64,000 nt of DNA from the NCBI GenBank assembly GCA_949152475.1, contig OX424558.1:39982751-40046750 (forward strand), given 5' to 3'. The notes below the pieces were generated by a model. It did no database searches. It was not told the origin of the DNA and saw only the letters and a list, made by a program, of their open reading frames with translations. This stretch comes from Terebella lapidaria (Eukaryota > Annelida > Polychaeta > Terebellida > Terebellidae). This document shows positions 42,587 to 52,931 of this stretch, in pieces (within the stretch, counting starts at the first letter, position 1; each line of letters starts with the position of its first letter). The position numbers and the translations under genes are program-made.

Positions 42587-44320
42587 TACCACTGACACCG
42601 ACTCATACCCCTGAGTCGGTGTCACTGCTGGCGGACGTTGAATCTGTCCCCGAGGATACCATCAACTCAGTAGCCTTTTGGCTTGTGATTAGGTACTTAT
42701 GTACTTGTCATATATCTATTCCATGGGGTTTGTTTCGGATTTCTAAATTATTTTCATAGGTTGTTGGGCAGTTGTATACTAATTCCATCAGGTGTACAGT
42801 AGAAACCACTACATTTAACACACTGTCTGCCCCTGATGACGCCAGTGTTTTGGATAAACTATTTGGTCGGGCTTTGTTTCTATTGCAAAATGTTGTACTT
42901 TACGTTTGTTATTAACATCATCAAAATCTGAATATATTGGTGATAATAGATTCATTCTTACATTCATACCACGGAGTCGGTGTCACTGCTGGCGGACGTT
43001 AAATCTGTCCCCGAGGATACCATCAACTCAGTAGCCTTTTGGCTTGTGATTAGGTACTTATGTACTTGTCATATATCTATTCCATGGGGTTTGTATTGGA
43101 TTTATATTTTTTTTCGTAGGTTGTTGGGCAGTTGTATACTAATTCCATCAGGTGTACAGTAGAAACCACTACATTTAACACACTGTCTGCCCCTGATGAC
43201 GCCAGTGTTTTGGATAAACTATTTGGTCGGGCTTTGTTTCTATTGCAAAATGTTGTACTTTACGTTTGTTATTAACATCATCAAAATCTGAATATATTGG
43301 TGATAATAGATTGATTCTTACATTCATACCACTGAGTCGGTGTCACTGCTGGCGGACGTTAAATCTGTCCCCGAGGATACCATCAACTCAGTAGCCTTTT
43401 GGCTTGTGATAAGGTACTTATGTACTTGTCATATATCTATTCCATGGGGTTTGTATTGGATTGATAATTTTTTTCGTAGGTTGTTGGGCAGTTGTATACT
43501 AATTCCATCAGGTGTACAGTAGAAACAACTACATTTAACACACTGTCTGCCCCTGATGACGCCAGTGTTTTGGATAAACTATTTGGTCGGGCTTTGTTTC
43601 TATTCCAAAATGTTGTACTTTACGTTTGTTATTAGCATCATCAAAATCTGAATATATTGGTGATAATAGATTGATTCTTACATTCATACCACTGAGTCGG
43701 TGTCACTGCTGGCGGACGTTAAATCTGTCCCTGAGGATACCATCAACTCAGTAGCCTTTGGCTTGTGATTAGGTACTTATGTACTTGTCATATATCTATT
43801 CCATGGGGTTTGTATTGGATTTATATTTTTTTTCGTAGGTTGTTGGGCAGTTTTATACTAATTCCATCAGGTGTACACTAGAAATAACTATATTTAACAC
43901 ACTGTCTGCCCCTGATGACGCCAGTGTTTTGGATAAACCATTTGGTCGGGCTTTGTTTCTATTGCATAATGTTGTACTTTACGTTTGTTATTAACATCAT
44001 CAAAATCTGAATATATTGGTGGTAATAGATTGATTCTTACTTTCATACCACTGAGTCGGTGTCACTGCTGGCGGACATTAAATCTGTCCCCGAGGATACC
44101 ATCAACTTAGTAGCCTTTTGGCTTGTGATTAGGCACTTATGTACTTGTCATATATCTATTCCATGGGGTTTGTATTGGATTTATAATTTTTTTCGTAGGT
44201 TGTTCGGCAGTTGTATACTAATTCCATCAGGTGTACAGTAGAAACAACTACATTTAACACACTGTCTGCCCTGATGACGCCAGTGTTTTGGATAAACTAT
44301 TTGGTCGGGCTTTGTATATG
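42587..44320. repeat. ~360-bp satellite, about five units
   Basis: Units start at about 42612, 42970, 43330, 43690 and 44049 with CTGAGTCGGTGTCACTGCTGG and differ by a few percent. The last is cut at about 44310. The second two thirds of the unit (GGTTGTTGGGCAGTTGTATAC ... TTTGGTCGGGCTTTGTTTC) matches the LINE-related segment at 41376-41600, so the satellite arose from that region. A hairpin (GACACCGACTCA / TGAGTCGGTGTC, 42594-42623) marks the left edge. The 60-codon ORFs repeated in three units have no independent support. Confidence 0.88.
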
Positions 44321-44429
44321 TGAAGGTATATGTGAAAGGGCCAACAGATCGATTTTGACATAGCTACATAACTTCGTAGATACCATCGGATGTGCATATA
44401 TACCAAGTGTTGTATTCAGTCTCAACACT

Positions 44430-44826
44430 AGTGATAATTATGCCACTGGAATGAGCAGCTACTTTCTCCTCTTCGGACGCCACCCCACCTTCCCATCAGA
44501 CGTCACCCCTCCTGACCCCTTTGAGGCACCATTGTCTGTCCAGCAACGGCTGGAAGAAATCCTTCAGAGCCAGGAGATTGCTGACGAGTTCGCCACTAAA
44601 AGGAAAAATGAAACAATGGCATGACAAGTCAGCAAATGACAGAACATTCAAACCTGGGGACGTTGTGTATGTGTATTTACCAACATTTAGAACTGCACAC
44701 ACAAAACGGAAACTACAAGCGTCATTTCACGGTCCTTACATAATTTCTCGCTATGTGACAAAAACTACAGTCTTATTACGCCGAGTATCTGTTGCAACAG
44801 AGTTTACATTTTCAAAACTGAATTAA
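44430..44826 (+). pseudogene. Gypsy-type integrase C-terminal remnant
   Basis: TGMSSYFLLFGRHPTFPSD is the motif that follows the integrase core in Ty3/Gypsy elements; after a frameshift near 44605, WHDKSANDRTFKPGDVVYVYLP and a beta-rich tail (FHGPYIISRYV) complete an integrase C-terminal SH3-like fold ending in TAA at 44824. The catalytic core is absent. The younger LTR element lies 78 bp downstream. This relic is unrelated in detail to the pol genes at 46812 and 56341. Confidence 0.8.
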
Positions 44827-44904
44827 ATATAACTCCTACATCAGCAAACTGGTGACAAATTTATCATATAATGCAAAAAGGGACAGAGTGAGAATTGTTC
44901 AAAT

Positions 44905-45766
44905 TGTAAAGGTCAACCCTAATGTATTGATATTATTGTTTTCAATTATTAGATATTTAATAATTGTCCACAATCATGTACATGTATACATTATATATAT
45001 ATCATGTAGTTTACTGTGGAACTTCAGGTCACGAAGACCTCTCGTGTGTGGGCTGGTATTTAGGTCACTTGCAAGTCATCCTCGGAATGTTAAAAGAGAA
45101 TTTTAGAACTATTGTATTAAAAAAGTAAATTACTAAAACGTGATCTTACCACGCCAAGCAATGGCAGGTTCCAAATTTATAGAATTGTTTTCGTTCCGAG
45201 CTTGCAGGTGTGTGAACCGAGAATTCCTTCGTCGGGCCGATCAAAGCAAGTTGGTAATTGATTCTTGTCGCCTCCGGCCCGAGTGCCTAATTAGTATCTA
45301 TCATTGCCCGCGTGAGACCCCACGAAATCTGGTCGATAAGGGCAGCCAAGCGTGGCCATCGCTCGGAGAGGCCGTCACCCGCTCGGGGTGACTGTGATTT
45401 TACTTGTATTAAAAGCTTGCTCTGACCGCGCCTTGCTAATGGATTCTCGGTGATATAAAAACCAGCCCACTCCCATATTCTGGGCTTTTCACACGCTTTT
45501 CACTCGCTTTCGCTTTTTCTTAGATAATTTCGACCAGGAAAGCCGGCTAGTCTACCAGTAGGGGGCTAGTCATTCAAAATTTAGGAATTCAGAACAATTT
45601 GTACTTTGTATCTTCGTGAACGCATCCTGACGATTAATAAATTCAAGACTTCATCCTACCACCGAAGCGTTATCCTTCATAAAAACCTGGACACCCAGGT
45701 CGAATCTGGAAACAGTTCAGTGTTGAACAAGAGTGACATTTGAGTAAGAAAAGAGGACACTTTACA
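44905..45766 (+). repeat. 5' LTR
   Basis: Begins TGTAAAGGTCAACCC and ends GAGGACACTTTACA (TG...CA with the inverted tips TGTAAAG/CTTTACA). A stable hairpin GTCACCC-GCTCG-GGGTGAC lies at 45374-45392. No primer-binding site directly follows; TGGCGAGCGTGACTC at 45804-45818 is a candidate but is 37 bp away. The 83-codon ORF inside the LTR (45140-45391) is identical in both LTRs and is not considered a gene. Confidence 0.93.
45454..45641 (+). promoter_or_regulatory. LTR TATA box and polyadenylation signal
   Basis: TATAAAA at 45454-45460, with transcription expected about 30 bp downstream near 45485, and AATAAA at 45636-45641. This places R at roughly 45485-45660. The same elements recur in the 3' LTR at +8027 bp (53481 and 53663). 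Confidence 0.65.
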
Positions 45767-45837
45767 TTTGGCTTGCTAGTGCCAGGACTTGATTTCAATA
45801 ATCTGGCGAGCGTGACTCTGAAATAACTGAAAACAAA

Positions 45838-46806
45838 ATGGATGCGGAACAATTTAACCAGTATGTAACAGGACTAGCTGAGATCGAGACACAGAGGAGA
45901 CGAGAGCATCTTGAGGATGTTCAAGCTCGTGGTGCTCAGCATGCTGCGAATGTGTTGAGAGAACGGATCAAGTCCCTGATTCGTCGAACAACTACTTGTG
46001 ATGGCGCGACGACGGCGCAAGTGCGAGACTGGGTTAAGGAGATCAACATCGCACTAGATCAAGTAGGTGATCAGCATGTAATGGAAGTCGTTTCATCAAC
46101 GGTATCAGGCCCGCTTCGTTGGGAGACCGAGAGATATATCAGCCAGCATATGCAGCAAAACAACGTTGTACGTGCAGCGGTTCCGTGGCCTCTCCTCCGT
46201 GAACACCTCCAGAGGTCCTTCCTCCATACGGATGAAGCGGCAGCACTTAGGGAAGAAGTCGAACGAACTCGACAGTCGGCGTATGAACCCGAGGCCGCCT
46301 ACTCGCGACGATTCAGAGAAGTCGCTGACGCCGCCTATCCAGCTGGCAACCGGAACGAGGATCAACAGCGAATATTGATCAAGGCCTATGCTCGTGGTCT
46401 ACGCTCCAATGAATTAGCTTGCAAGCTCGTCGAGGACGCTAACCCCGATAACCTAGAAGCGGCGATAACTGCTGTAGCCGGGTTTTCTGAACGTAAGGAT
46501 GCCTATGTACGTTTGGGACGTGAAGAAACACCAATGGAGGTCTGTCCAATTAAGATCCCAGACTTGGAAACAACCTTAAGTAAGGTCGCGAAATCGCAGG
46601 AGGTTTTGATGACAAAGGTCGCCAAGCTAGAGGCTGCGTGCTCCAACAAGCCTGCGGGGGAAAAGAAGAACAGGCAGTATGCAGCAAAGCAACGAGCTCC
46701 AGCCTTCAACCGTCGCGGTGAGCCACGCTGCTACAACTGCCAGCGTTATGGACATATGTCGAAGGTATGTCCTGACAAACGAGTGAAAACCCCGGGAAAC
46801 GAGTAA
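45838..46806 (+). CDS. Gag polyprotein
   Basis: 322 residues from ATG 45838. Mostly helical, with capsid-like segments (WPLLREHLQRSF, YSRRFREVADAAYP, RILIKAYARGL) and one CCHC nucleocapsid knuckle near the end (CYNCQRYGHMSKVC). It packages the element RNA. The first frame after the 5' LTR, with a 71-nt leader. It ends at TAA 46804-46806. Pol lies in the -1 frame and is open across the gag end, so a ribosomal frameshift or re-initiation is expected; no canonical slippery heptamer is visible there (GTGAAAACCCC is the nearest run). Confidence 0.9.
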   Translation: MDAEQFNQYVTGLAEIETQRRREHLEDVQARGAQHAANVLRERIKSLIRRTTTCDGATTAQVRDWVKEINIALDQVGDQHVMEVVSSTVSGPLRWETERYISQHMQQNNVVRAAVPWPLLREHLQRSFLHTDEAAALREEVERTRQSAYEPEAAYSRRFREVADAAYPAGNRNEDQQRILIKAYARGLRSNELACKLVEDANPDNLEAAITAVAGFSERKDAYVRLGREETPMEVCPIKIPDLETTLSKVAKSQEVLMTKVAKLEAACSNKPAGEKKNRQYAAKQRAPAFNRRGEPRCYNCQRYGHMSKVCPDKRVKTPGNE

Positions 46807-46811
46807 ACGTC

Positions 46812-49800
46812 GTGGGAGAGAATCACACAGAACGCCCCCTATTGAACCTAACCCTACATGGTATTCACATAACGGCACTGTTGGATACTGGGGCTTCCTG
46901 CAGTCTCCTGCGACGAGAAAAACTTTTGGACATTTGTCATGCCACCCACCGAACCGCGAAATTGTCACCTGCTTGTGCACTACAAGGCCTGGGAGGCCAG
47001 CGAATGGACGTCCTCGGCAAGACGGGAATCACCGTGGATAAAGTGCACACACCGATAACCGTGACAATTGTTGAACATATCCCTCATGAGATGATAATTG
47101 GCAGTGACACCCTTCGTCCAGGAAATGGAATCATTGACCTAAACCGTAACGAACTACAGTGGTTTGGGGTGTCATGGCCATTAAGGTCTCGTGGCGGAGC
47201 CGAGTGTGCGAGTGTTTCACCTCTAGTACCTGCATCAGGCCATCAAGAACTTGACCGTCTAATTAGAGATAATAGCGACCTCTTCTCTGGTAAGAACGAT
47301 CCAAATGGCCTGTGTAATTTAACCAAGATGACAATCGACACAACCGCCTCACCGATCAGCCAACCCTCATACCGATCCCCTTTAGCGAAGAGACAATTAA
47401 TTGAAGATTGTGTGGATGAGATGCTGAATGACGGAATCATTCGACCGAGTGCATCACCTTGGGCATCACCCGTGTGTCTGGTACCGAAGCCAGACAAGAC
47501 TGTTCGTTTCTGTGTAGACTACCGTAAACTCAATGAGGTGTCTGTCAAAGATCACTATCCACTGCCCTTGATACAGGATATCTTCGACCAGATGGGAGGG
47601 AGTACCGTCTTCACGACCTTGGACCTGAAGTCGGGATACCATCAAATTCCAATGGACGAAGACAGTATACCAAAGACCGCCTTCCGATGCCATTGTGGAC
47701 TGTTCGAATTTCTGCGCATGCCGTTCGGATTAACCAACGCGCCTGCTGTTTTCCAGCGAACCATGGACAAAATCTTATCTGGACTTATCGGTAAATCAGT
47801 GATGATATATTTGGACGATTTGGTCATATTCTCTACTAGTATGGAAGACCACGTAAAACATGTAAGTGAAGTATTCCAAAGATTACGTGAGTCTGGGCTG
47901 AAATTGAAGCCTAGCAAATGTCATTTCGGTCTTAAAGAAGTTAATGTGCTTGGTTACATTGTTAGTCATGAAGGTATTGCCTCCAACCCTGAGAAAGTCA
48001 AGGCCATCTCAAAACTAAAGCCACCAACAACAGTCAAAGGTATTAGGTCATTTCTAGGCATGACAGGTTATTACCGGCTAGCCATTAGGGACTATGCCAA
48101 AATTGCTGAGCCACTCATCAAGTTAACAAGAAAATATGTACGTTTCGAGTGGGGCACAGAGCAGGACAAAGCGTTTAATGATTTGAAAGAAGCCCTTCAA
48201 TCAGGAGAGGTAATGGCCGCCCCACAGGTTAACCAACCATACAAATTGTATACTGATGCCTGTAATTATGCGATAGGAGCAGTGCTTTGTCAACTAGATT
48301 CGAATGGACAGGAGAAGGTCGTTCAATACCTGTCGCATTCTTTGTCCACTACCCAGAGAAAGTGGTGTGCCCTCGAGCGTGAGGCATATGCCGTTATATT
48401 TGCCATCCAGAAGTTGAGACCATATTTATATGGCCAGTCGTTCACTGTCTACACAGATCATAAACCACTAAAGTGTTTGTTTACGAAAGAAATGCAGAAC
48501 ACGAGAGTACAGCGTTGGGGCGTTATTTTAGAGGAGTACGGAGCTAAAATAGAGTACAGAAGAGGGAAGAATAACATTAGAGCAGATATGTTATCTCGAA
48601 TTCCCCCTGACACTGACGAAGTAGCTGTCTTTGATACGAGTGATTATGTAGAGGCAGACAAACTTGAGGACAATACTGACACCCCCACCGATGACCTGTT
48701 ACCTCTGGTCCATGATGGACTCGATTTGAAAGCCATTAGAGAAGCCCAGTTAACGGAGTTCCCTGACCTATTTACTGAGGCTAGCGTAGAGGAGTCTGAT
48801 TATGAGGTCATAAACGGTGTGTTGTATAGCGTTAGGAAGCCTAGTATTGTCGCCCCCGACTACCCTCGTTTAGTGTTACCTGAAGCATATCGAGCTCAAA
48901 TTATTGACAGAGCCCATGAAGAAGTAGGACACATGTCAGTGTCCAAGACGCTATCCCGTGTGAGAGAGGCGTATGTGTGGAAAGGTTTACGCGACTCAAT
49001 TAAAAAGCGTTTGAGACTCTGTGCTGTGTGTAGAGTACACAATCGGCGTGAAGAGCATGTGCCGATGGGTGAAATGCCACTTGCTAATTACCCAGGAGAG
49101 ATAGTGTCCTGTGACCTTATTGGCCCTCTAACTGAAAGTCCTAAGGGTAATCGCTATGCGCTAACCATCATCTGCCATTGTACTGGCTGGGCGGAGGTTT
49201 ACCCCTTGCCTGACAAAACTAACAAGAGTGTGTGGGAAGCTTTCTCTAATCAATACTTACCCAGATTTTCCATACCTCAGACACTAATTACGGACAATGG
49301 TAAGGAGTTTGTTGCGCAGGAGTGGACGAGATACCTTGAACAACTAGGTATTGTTCACAAACGAACCACTCCTGTACATCCGCAGTCAAACGGGCGAATT
49401 GAGAGATTTAACCGAACCCTCAAGGAGATGTTGACTAAATTAGTCAATAATGTAGCCAGTGCCTGGGAGAGCAAACTTGGAGACGCTCTGTTGGCCTACA
49501 GGACCAGTGTGTCGAGTGTAACGGGACATACACCATTCTTTCTGATGTATGGCCGTAGAAGTCGCCTGCCCTTAGAGAGAACAATGAAGCAGCCTACATC
49601 TGTATTTGGTAATCGACTTGATGATTTATCAACAGCCCTGCGGACAGCAAGAGTACTCACCGAAGCATCCCGAAAGCACAACAGAGAAAGGCTGCAAAAG
49701 AAAGCTAATGCCATTGATATTAAGGTAGGTGATTCAGTGGTGATTAAAGCTGAGGAAAGAACCAGCTTTACGAGCCGTTACGATCCGCATTTTGAAGTGT

Positions 49801-50408
49801 ATCAAGTGAGAGGGAGCACTGTTTGGGTCCGACAACAACAAACAGGTAAGACAAAGATTTTACACAGGACAAAAGTGCGCCTAGTCGACCCCACCATTTC
49901 GTGGGACGAGATCAATCCTAGACCCCACCGTGATCAGCGCCGAGCTCGACCATTGACACGCATTCCAGACCCGCAGCCATCCCCTGAGTCTTCTAACACT
50001 CAGGCCCCCACAGACCCAGAGCGTGATGGGCAGCCAAGCGCGAAAACCAGAGTGATAGCTCATGACCACCCAATGCTGCCTAGACGTAGAAAGCGTGGTT
50101 TCGGTCAATCTGACAGCGGGACTTCAAATAACACTGTACAGCGCCAACACCAAAGGAGTCCCCAGACGGACCCACCCTACAGGCCTGCGACGCAGGTTGA
50201 CCCAAATGATGTCACGATGACAGATGAAGGGCCACCAGCAGCAAACACAAGAAACCGCCTGCGTCAGCGAAATGATGCACCAATGGAGACTGAGCCTGGC
50301 CTGTGGCAAGGTAGAAAACATCAGGCAACGTCTCCCCCAGATGAGATTGAAGCGAAGCGGGCAAGATGCGAACTTATCGATCTTGTACGCTCATTGCGTT
50401 CATGGTAA
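46812..50408 (+). CDS. Pol polyprotein (protease, RT, RNase H, integrase)
   Basis: 1198 residues without interruption. Protease LLDTGAS (Asp25); RT with YLDDLVIF at 333-336 and FRMPFGLTNAPAVFQ-type motif; RNase H starting LYTDACNYA (Asp482); integrase HHCC zinc domain (His702 onward, CAVC), catalytic triad Asp768, Asp828, Glu864 with the D35E spacing; post-core TGHTPFFLMYGRRSRLP. The C-terminal ~170 residues are basic/Pro-rich with no chromodomain. The frame given starts at GTG directly after the gag stop; the true N-terminus is probably made by frameshift from gag. It overlaps env by 43 nt. Confidence 0.93.
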   Translation: MGENHTERPLLNLTLHGIHITALLDTGASCSLLRREKLLDICHATHRTAKLSPACALQGLGGQRMDVLGKTGITVDKVHTPITVTIVEHIPHEMIIGSDTLRPGNGIIDLNRNELQWFGVSWPLRSRGGAECASVSPLVPASGHQELDRLIRDNSDLFSGKNDPNGLCNLTKMTIDTTASPISQPSYRSPLAKRQLIEDCVDEMLNDGIIRPSASPWASPVCLVPKPDKTVRFCVDYRKLNEVSVKDHYPLPLIQDIFDQMGGSTVFTTLDLKSGYHQIPMDEDSIPKTAFRCHCGLFEFLRMPFGLTNAPAVFQRTMDKILSGLIGKSVMIYLDDLVIFSTSMEDHVKHVSEVFQRLRESGLKLKPSKCHFGLKEVNVLGYIVSHEGIASNPEKVKAISKLKPPTTVKGIRSFLGMTGYYRLAIRDYAKIAEPLIKLTRKYVRFEWGTEQDKAFNDLKEALQSGEVMAAPQVNQPYKLYTDACNYAIGAVLCQLDSNGQEKVVQYLSHSLSTTQRKWCALEREAYAVIFAIQKLRPYLYGQSFTVYTDHKPLKCLFTKEMQNTRVQRWGVILEEYGAKIEYRRGKNNIRADMLSRIPPDTDEVAVFDTSDYVEADKLEDNTDTPTDDLLPLVHDGLDLKAIREAQLTEFPDLFTEASVEESDYEVINGVLYSVRKPSIVAPDYPRLVLPEAYRAQIIDRAHEEVGHMSVSKTLSRVREAYVWKGLRDSIKKRLRLCAVCRVHNRREEHVPMGEMPLANYPGEIVSCDLIGPLTESPKGNRYALTIICHCTGWAEVYPLPDKTNKSVWEAFSNQYLPRFSIPQTLITDNGKEFVAQEWTRYLEQLGIVHKRTTPVHPQSNGRIERFNRTLKEMLTKLVNNVASAWESKLGDALLAYRTSVSSVTGHTPFFLMYGRRSRLPLERTMKQPTSVFGNRLDDLSTALRTARVLTEASRKHNRERLQKKANAIDIKVGDSVVIKAEERTSFTSRYDPHFEVYQVRGSTVWVRQQQTGKTKILHRTKVRLVDPTISWDEINPRPHRDQRRARPLTRIPDPQPSPESSNTQAPTDPERDGQPSAKTRVIAHDHPMLPRRRKRGFGQSDSGTSNNTVQRQHQRSPQTDPPYRPATQVDPNDVTMTDEGPPAANTRNRLRQRNDAPMETEPGLWQGRKHQATSPPDEIEAKRARCELIDLVRSLRSW

Positions 50409-52060
50409 TTGCGAGTTACCATGAGTCAATTAGCCAGCCTAATATGCCACGGCTGTTGCCGGATGGAGTTCTGGTAACTGATGAGGGAGAAGTGGAGTCC
50501 ATTGCGGCTGTATGGACTGCCTTCGTGGCGCTGGATACCCCTGAGCCTGAGCCGGACTTACTGCAACATTTACGAGCCTTTTTGCAAACCATCAAACGCT
50601 TAGACGAAGTGTGGCCACCCCTAGCTGGAACCATACAAATATGGGAGGCACGGATAAAAGTAATTGAAACATCAGTGTCTTCGCCTGGCCCAACTGCAGA
50701 ACGGACCAGACGAGGACTAGCAAATTTCATCGGAGAAGCATTGTCTTTTTTAACGGGAGTGGCGACGGAGCGTCAAGTGAATGAATGCAAGAAATACATC
50801 CAGAAAGCCATCTCACAAAATCAACACATTATTCATGCTCATAACGAACTTGTCAGCATTGTTAATCAAACCTACCGCGAATTGAAACACAACCGAGAGC
50901 ATATTGTTGCTCTGGAGAACTATGTCAGCGACCTTCAAATGCATGTGACACGGTTGGGATACCTGATGAATCAAACTATTCCAACCTTGATAAGGCTCAA
51001 GCGGGATTATGAACTCGACCAAATATTATCGGGAGTCGAGGCCACCCATGGTCTTTGGCTCCGCCAGCAGGATGAATACCACCGACAGAGGGCATCATTA
51101 GAGCTTGGCTGGTTGACAGAGGAGATTTTACCACCGTCTGAGCTGGCAGTCATCATACAACGTGCTCGTGCAGCCGGATATGAGACTCCCCGGCCAGAAT
51201 GGTATTATGAGAACACTCGGATTAAGCCGTTCTGGGAGGATCCAGAACATTTAGTGTTCAGAGTGGAGCTTCCATTAGCGTCCGGCCGGCGCTATCTCCA
51301 CTATCGGTTCCGGACGTGGCCAGTCCCGTGGAACAATACAGACATTTTGATCCAACTGCAGTTGCCTGATTCCGTGGCACTCGATACAAGGACGGGCGAA
51401 GTCTTCACTCCACAATATTGCATTGGGGATAGACCCGCCATGTGCCATACTGGCCCTGTGTTTGGACATGATAGTCTGCGATGTCCTCGTGGCGTGATCA
51501 ATGGGGACACCGAGCAGCGAGAGGAGTGCACAGTAGCAGTCAGGAAACTAACCTCTGTGAAAGGAGATGCCCACGAATTCGCTCCCGGCAAGTTTGTTAT
51601 CCTGAGCTACGGCCTCCATTATTCTGTGCATTGCGCCGCACAGCCCGAGGAGCGTTATTACCTCGATGTTGGATGTTATGTAGTTGACATTACGGCTGGA
51701 TGTCGTTTGTCTAGTGATGAGTGGACTCTCAGCGGCCTAGACCACTGGGGTTCCAATATTAGTGTGACTAAACCCACCATTCCTATTACCCCTTTAAAAT
51801 TGCAGGATAAACCTATTCTCACAGGTGTCATTCGAAACGAGCGTCCTGACTGGGGACACCTGTCAAAGCTAGATGACAAGCCGTTTGAGGACGTCGTTAT
51901 TGATAGCGATCAGGACGCAGATTTTACAATAAGTTGGGGTTCTCATAGCCATCATGTTTCATGGGTCACGGCCATCGTGGTGACTCATCATCCTCACGGG
52001 AGTCACTGCTTTGGTTGTGACTTATGTGAAGTGGCGTCGCGCTCGGCGACGCAAGTTTAG
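50366..52060 (+). CDS. Env: F-type fusion glycoprotein, anchor out of frame
   Basis: 564 residues from ATG 50366. Hydrophobic N-terminal stretch (residues 7-17) fits a signal peptide. Arg-Thr-Arg-Arg at 113-116 is a furin-type cleavage site followed by a Gly/Ala/Phe-rich fusion-peptide-like segment and then a heptad-rich helix (~125-215), the layout of baculovirus F and errantivirus Env. Several Cys pairs and N-x-S/T sites lie in the ectodomain. In errantiviruses Env comes from a spliced mRNA and mediates entry. Near 51980 the hydrophobic anchor starts but the frame leaves it: the rest is in the +1 frame (51984-52373). This copy therefore ends in a non-hydrophobic tail and could not be membrane-anchored unless a frameshift or sequence error is involved. 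Confidence 0.85.
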   Translation: MRTYRSCTLIAFMVIASYHESISQPNMPRLLPDGVLVTDEGEVESIAAVWTAFVALDTPEPEPDLLQHLRAFLQTIKRLDEVWPPLAGTIQIWEARIKVIETSVSSPGPTAERTRRGLANFIGEALSFLTGVATERQVNECKKYIQKAISQNQHIIHAHNELVSIVNQTYRELKHNREHIVALENYVSDLQMHVTRLGYLMNQTIPTLIRLKRDYELDQILSGVEATHGLWLRQQDEYHRQRASLELGWLTEEILPPSELAVIIQRARAAGYETPRPEWYYENTRIKPFWEDPEHLVFRVELPLASGRRYLHYRFRTWPVPWNNTDILIQLQLPDSVALDTRTGEVFTPQYCIGDRPAMCHTGPVFGHDSLRCPRGVINGDTEQREECTVAVRKLTSVKGDAHEFAPGKFVILSYGLHYSVHCAAQPEERYYLDVGCYVVDITAGCRLSSDEWTLSGLDHWGSNISVTKPTIPITPLKLQDKPILTGVIRNERPDWGHLSKLDDKPFEDVVIDSDQDADFTISWGSHSHHVSWVTAIVVTHHPHGSHCFGCDLCEVASRSATQV

Positions 52061-52373
52061 AGTCCGTTCAGTGCGTAAAGAAGTGTCTATGCCCCTGCGA
52101 GCCGTGGCCTGTCCAAGTGCACAATTTCAGGCCTCGGTTCCCATGGATATAGAAGAGACCCGTGGACAATCCCCGAAACGAACGCGCGCGGATCGGGAAT
52201 TGCCTACTGCAGACCCCACTGATGAACCCTTAATTAAGAAGCGCCATTCTAACCCGCCTGAACCTCCTAGTGCTAACTCGACTGACGTGACCCTGGCTAG
52301 TAAGACCGTCTTAGCTCCGACTAATCCGTGGGCTTCCCTTATGAGAGACATTAGGTCCCATGGCCAGCCGTAA
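51984..52373 (+). pseudogene. Env membrane anchor and cytoplasmic tail, displaced frame
   Basis: Open in the +1 frame relative to env directly after TGA 51981-51983. It begins with about 17 hydrophobic residues, then a strongly basic stop-transfer cluster (WRRARRRK) and a ~100-residue hydrophilic tail. This is the expected end of Env, separated by a single-base shift. Confidence 0.7.
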
Positions 52374-52912
52374 GCTAGGTCTATATCAGTACTTGGTTAA
52401 ACAAATATATATTTAAGTTACAATAGCCCGATAAGCAATGCTACTGATATGTAGAATCTATCCCTGATATATTCAGAATATTTGTCCCTACCTGTGCTGT
52501 GTTCCTGATTGAGGTTAGGTTAAGTGTTGTATATAATTGTTATGCTGAAAAAAAAACAGGAACATAACCGCGTTTGGACATGCGATGCATCATGTCAATT
52601 GAAATTTTTGGTGTTGGTAACTGTCACTTTGCTTGTATCTTGCTAAGCTTGGCAGGTTACTATCATTATTATTGTTTATTGAGATATTTTTATTATTTTG
52701 TTGTTCGTGTGTGTGTGGGCACACCTATTTTATTGTACGATTTGGTAAGTCCTGAGAACTTCTGTGTTTGTTGCCACGGGGACACATAATGAAGTATCTG
52801 GTGGAAGGCTCAATTTGTACAACTTTGTTGTTATTGTACTAATCGTTTGTATGACCTTTATTTCTTTTATATACGTAACTGGTAGTTGAAAAACTATGTG
52901 TAATTTTTCAAC
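52374..52912. other. 3' untranslated region of the errantivirus-like element
   Basis: Non-coding, AT-rich between the end of the env tail and the polypurine tract. The small ORF at 52574-52789 is hydrophobic but has no start context or family match and is not called. Confidence 0.6.
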
Positions 52913-52931
52913 TGGAAAAGAAAGGGGCGAG
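52913..52931 (+). promoter_or_regulatory. Polypurine tract
   Basis: GGAAAAGAAAGGGGCGAG lies immediately before the 3' LTR TG. It is the expected primer for plus-strand DNA synthesis. Confidence 0.8.

Noticed and set aside
42980..44241. Repeated 60-codon ORFs as a gene family
   Set aside because: They are the same frame in satellite units; the other units carry frameshifts.
45140..45391. 83-codon ORF repeated at 53167-53418 as a duplicated gene
   Set aside because: It lies inside the two LTRs and is duplicated because LTRs are; no domain or start context supports it.
45767..45820. A definite primer-binding site and tRNA identity for the errantivirus-like element
   Set aside because: No TGG lies directly after the 5' LTR in a convincing context; the candidate TGGCGAGCGTGACTC is 37 bp downstream and cannot be matched to a tRNA without a search.
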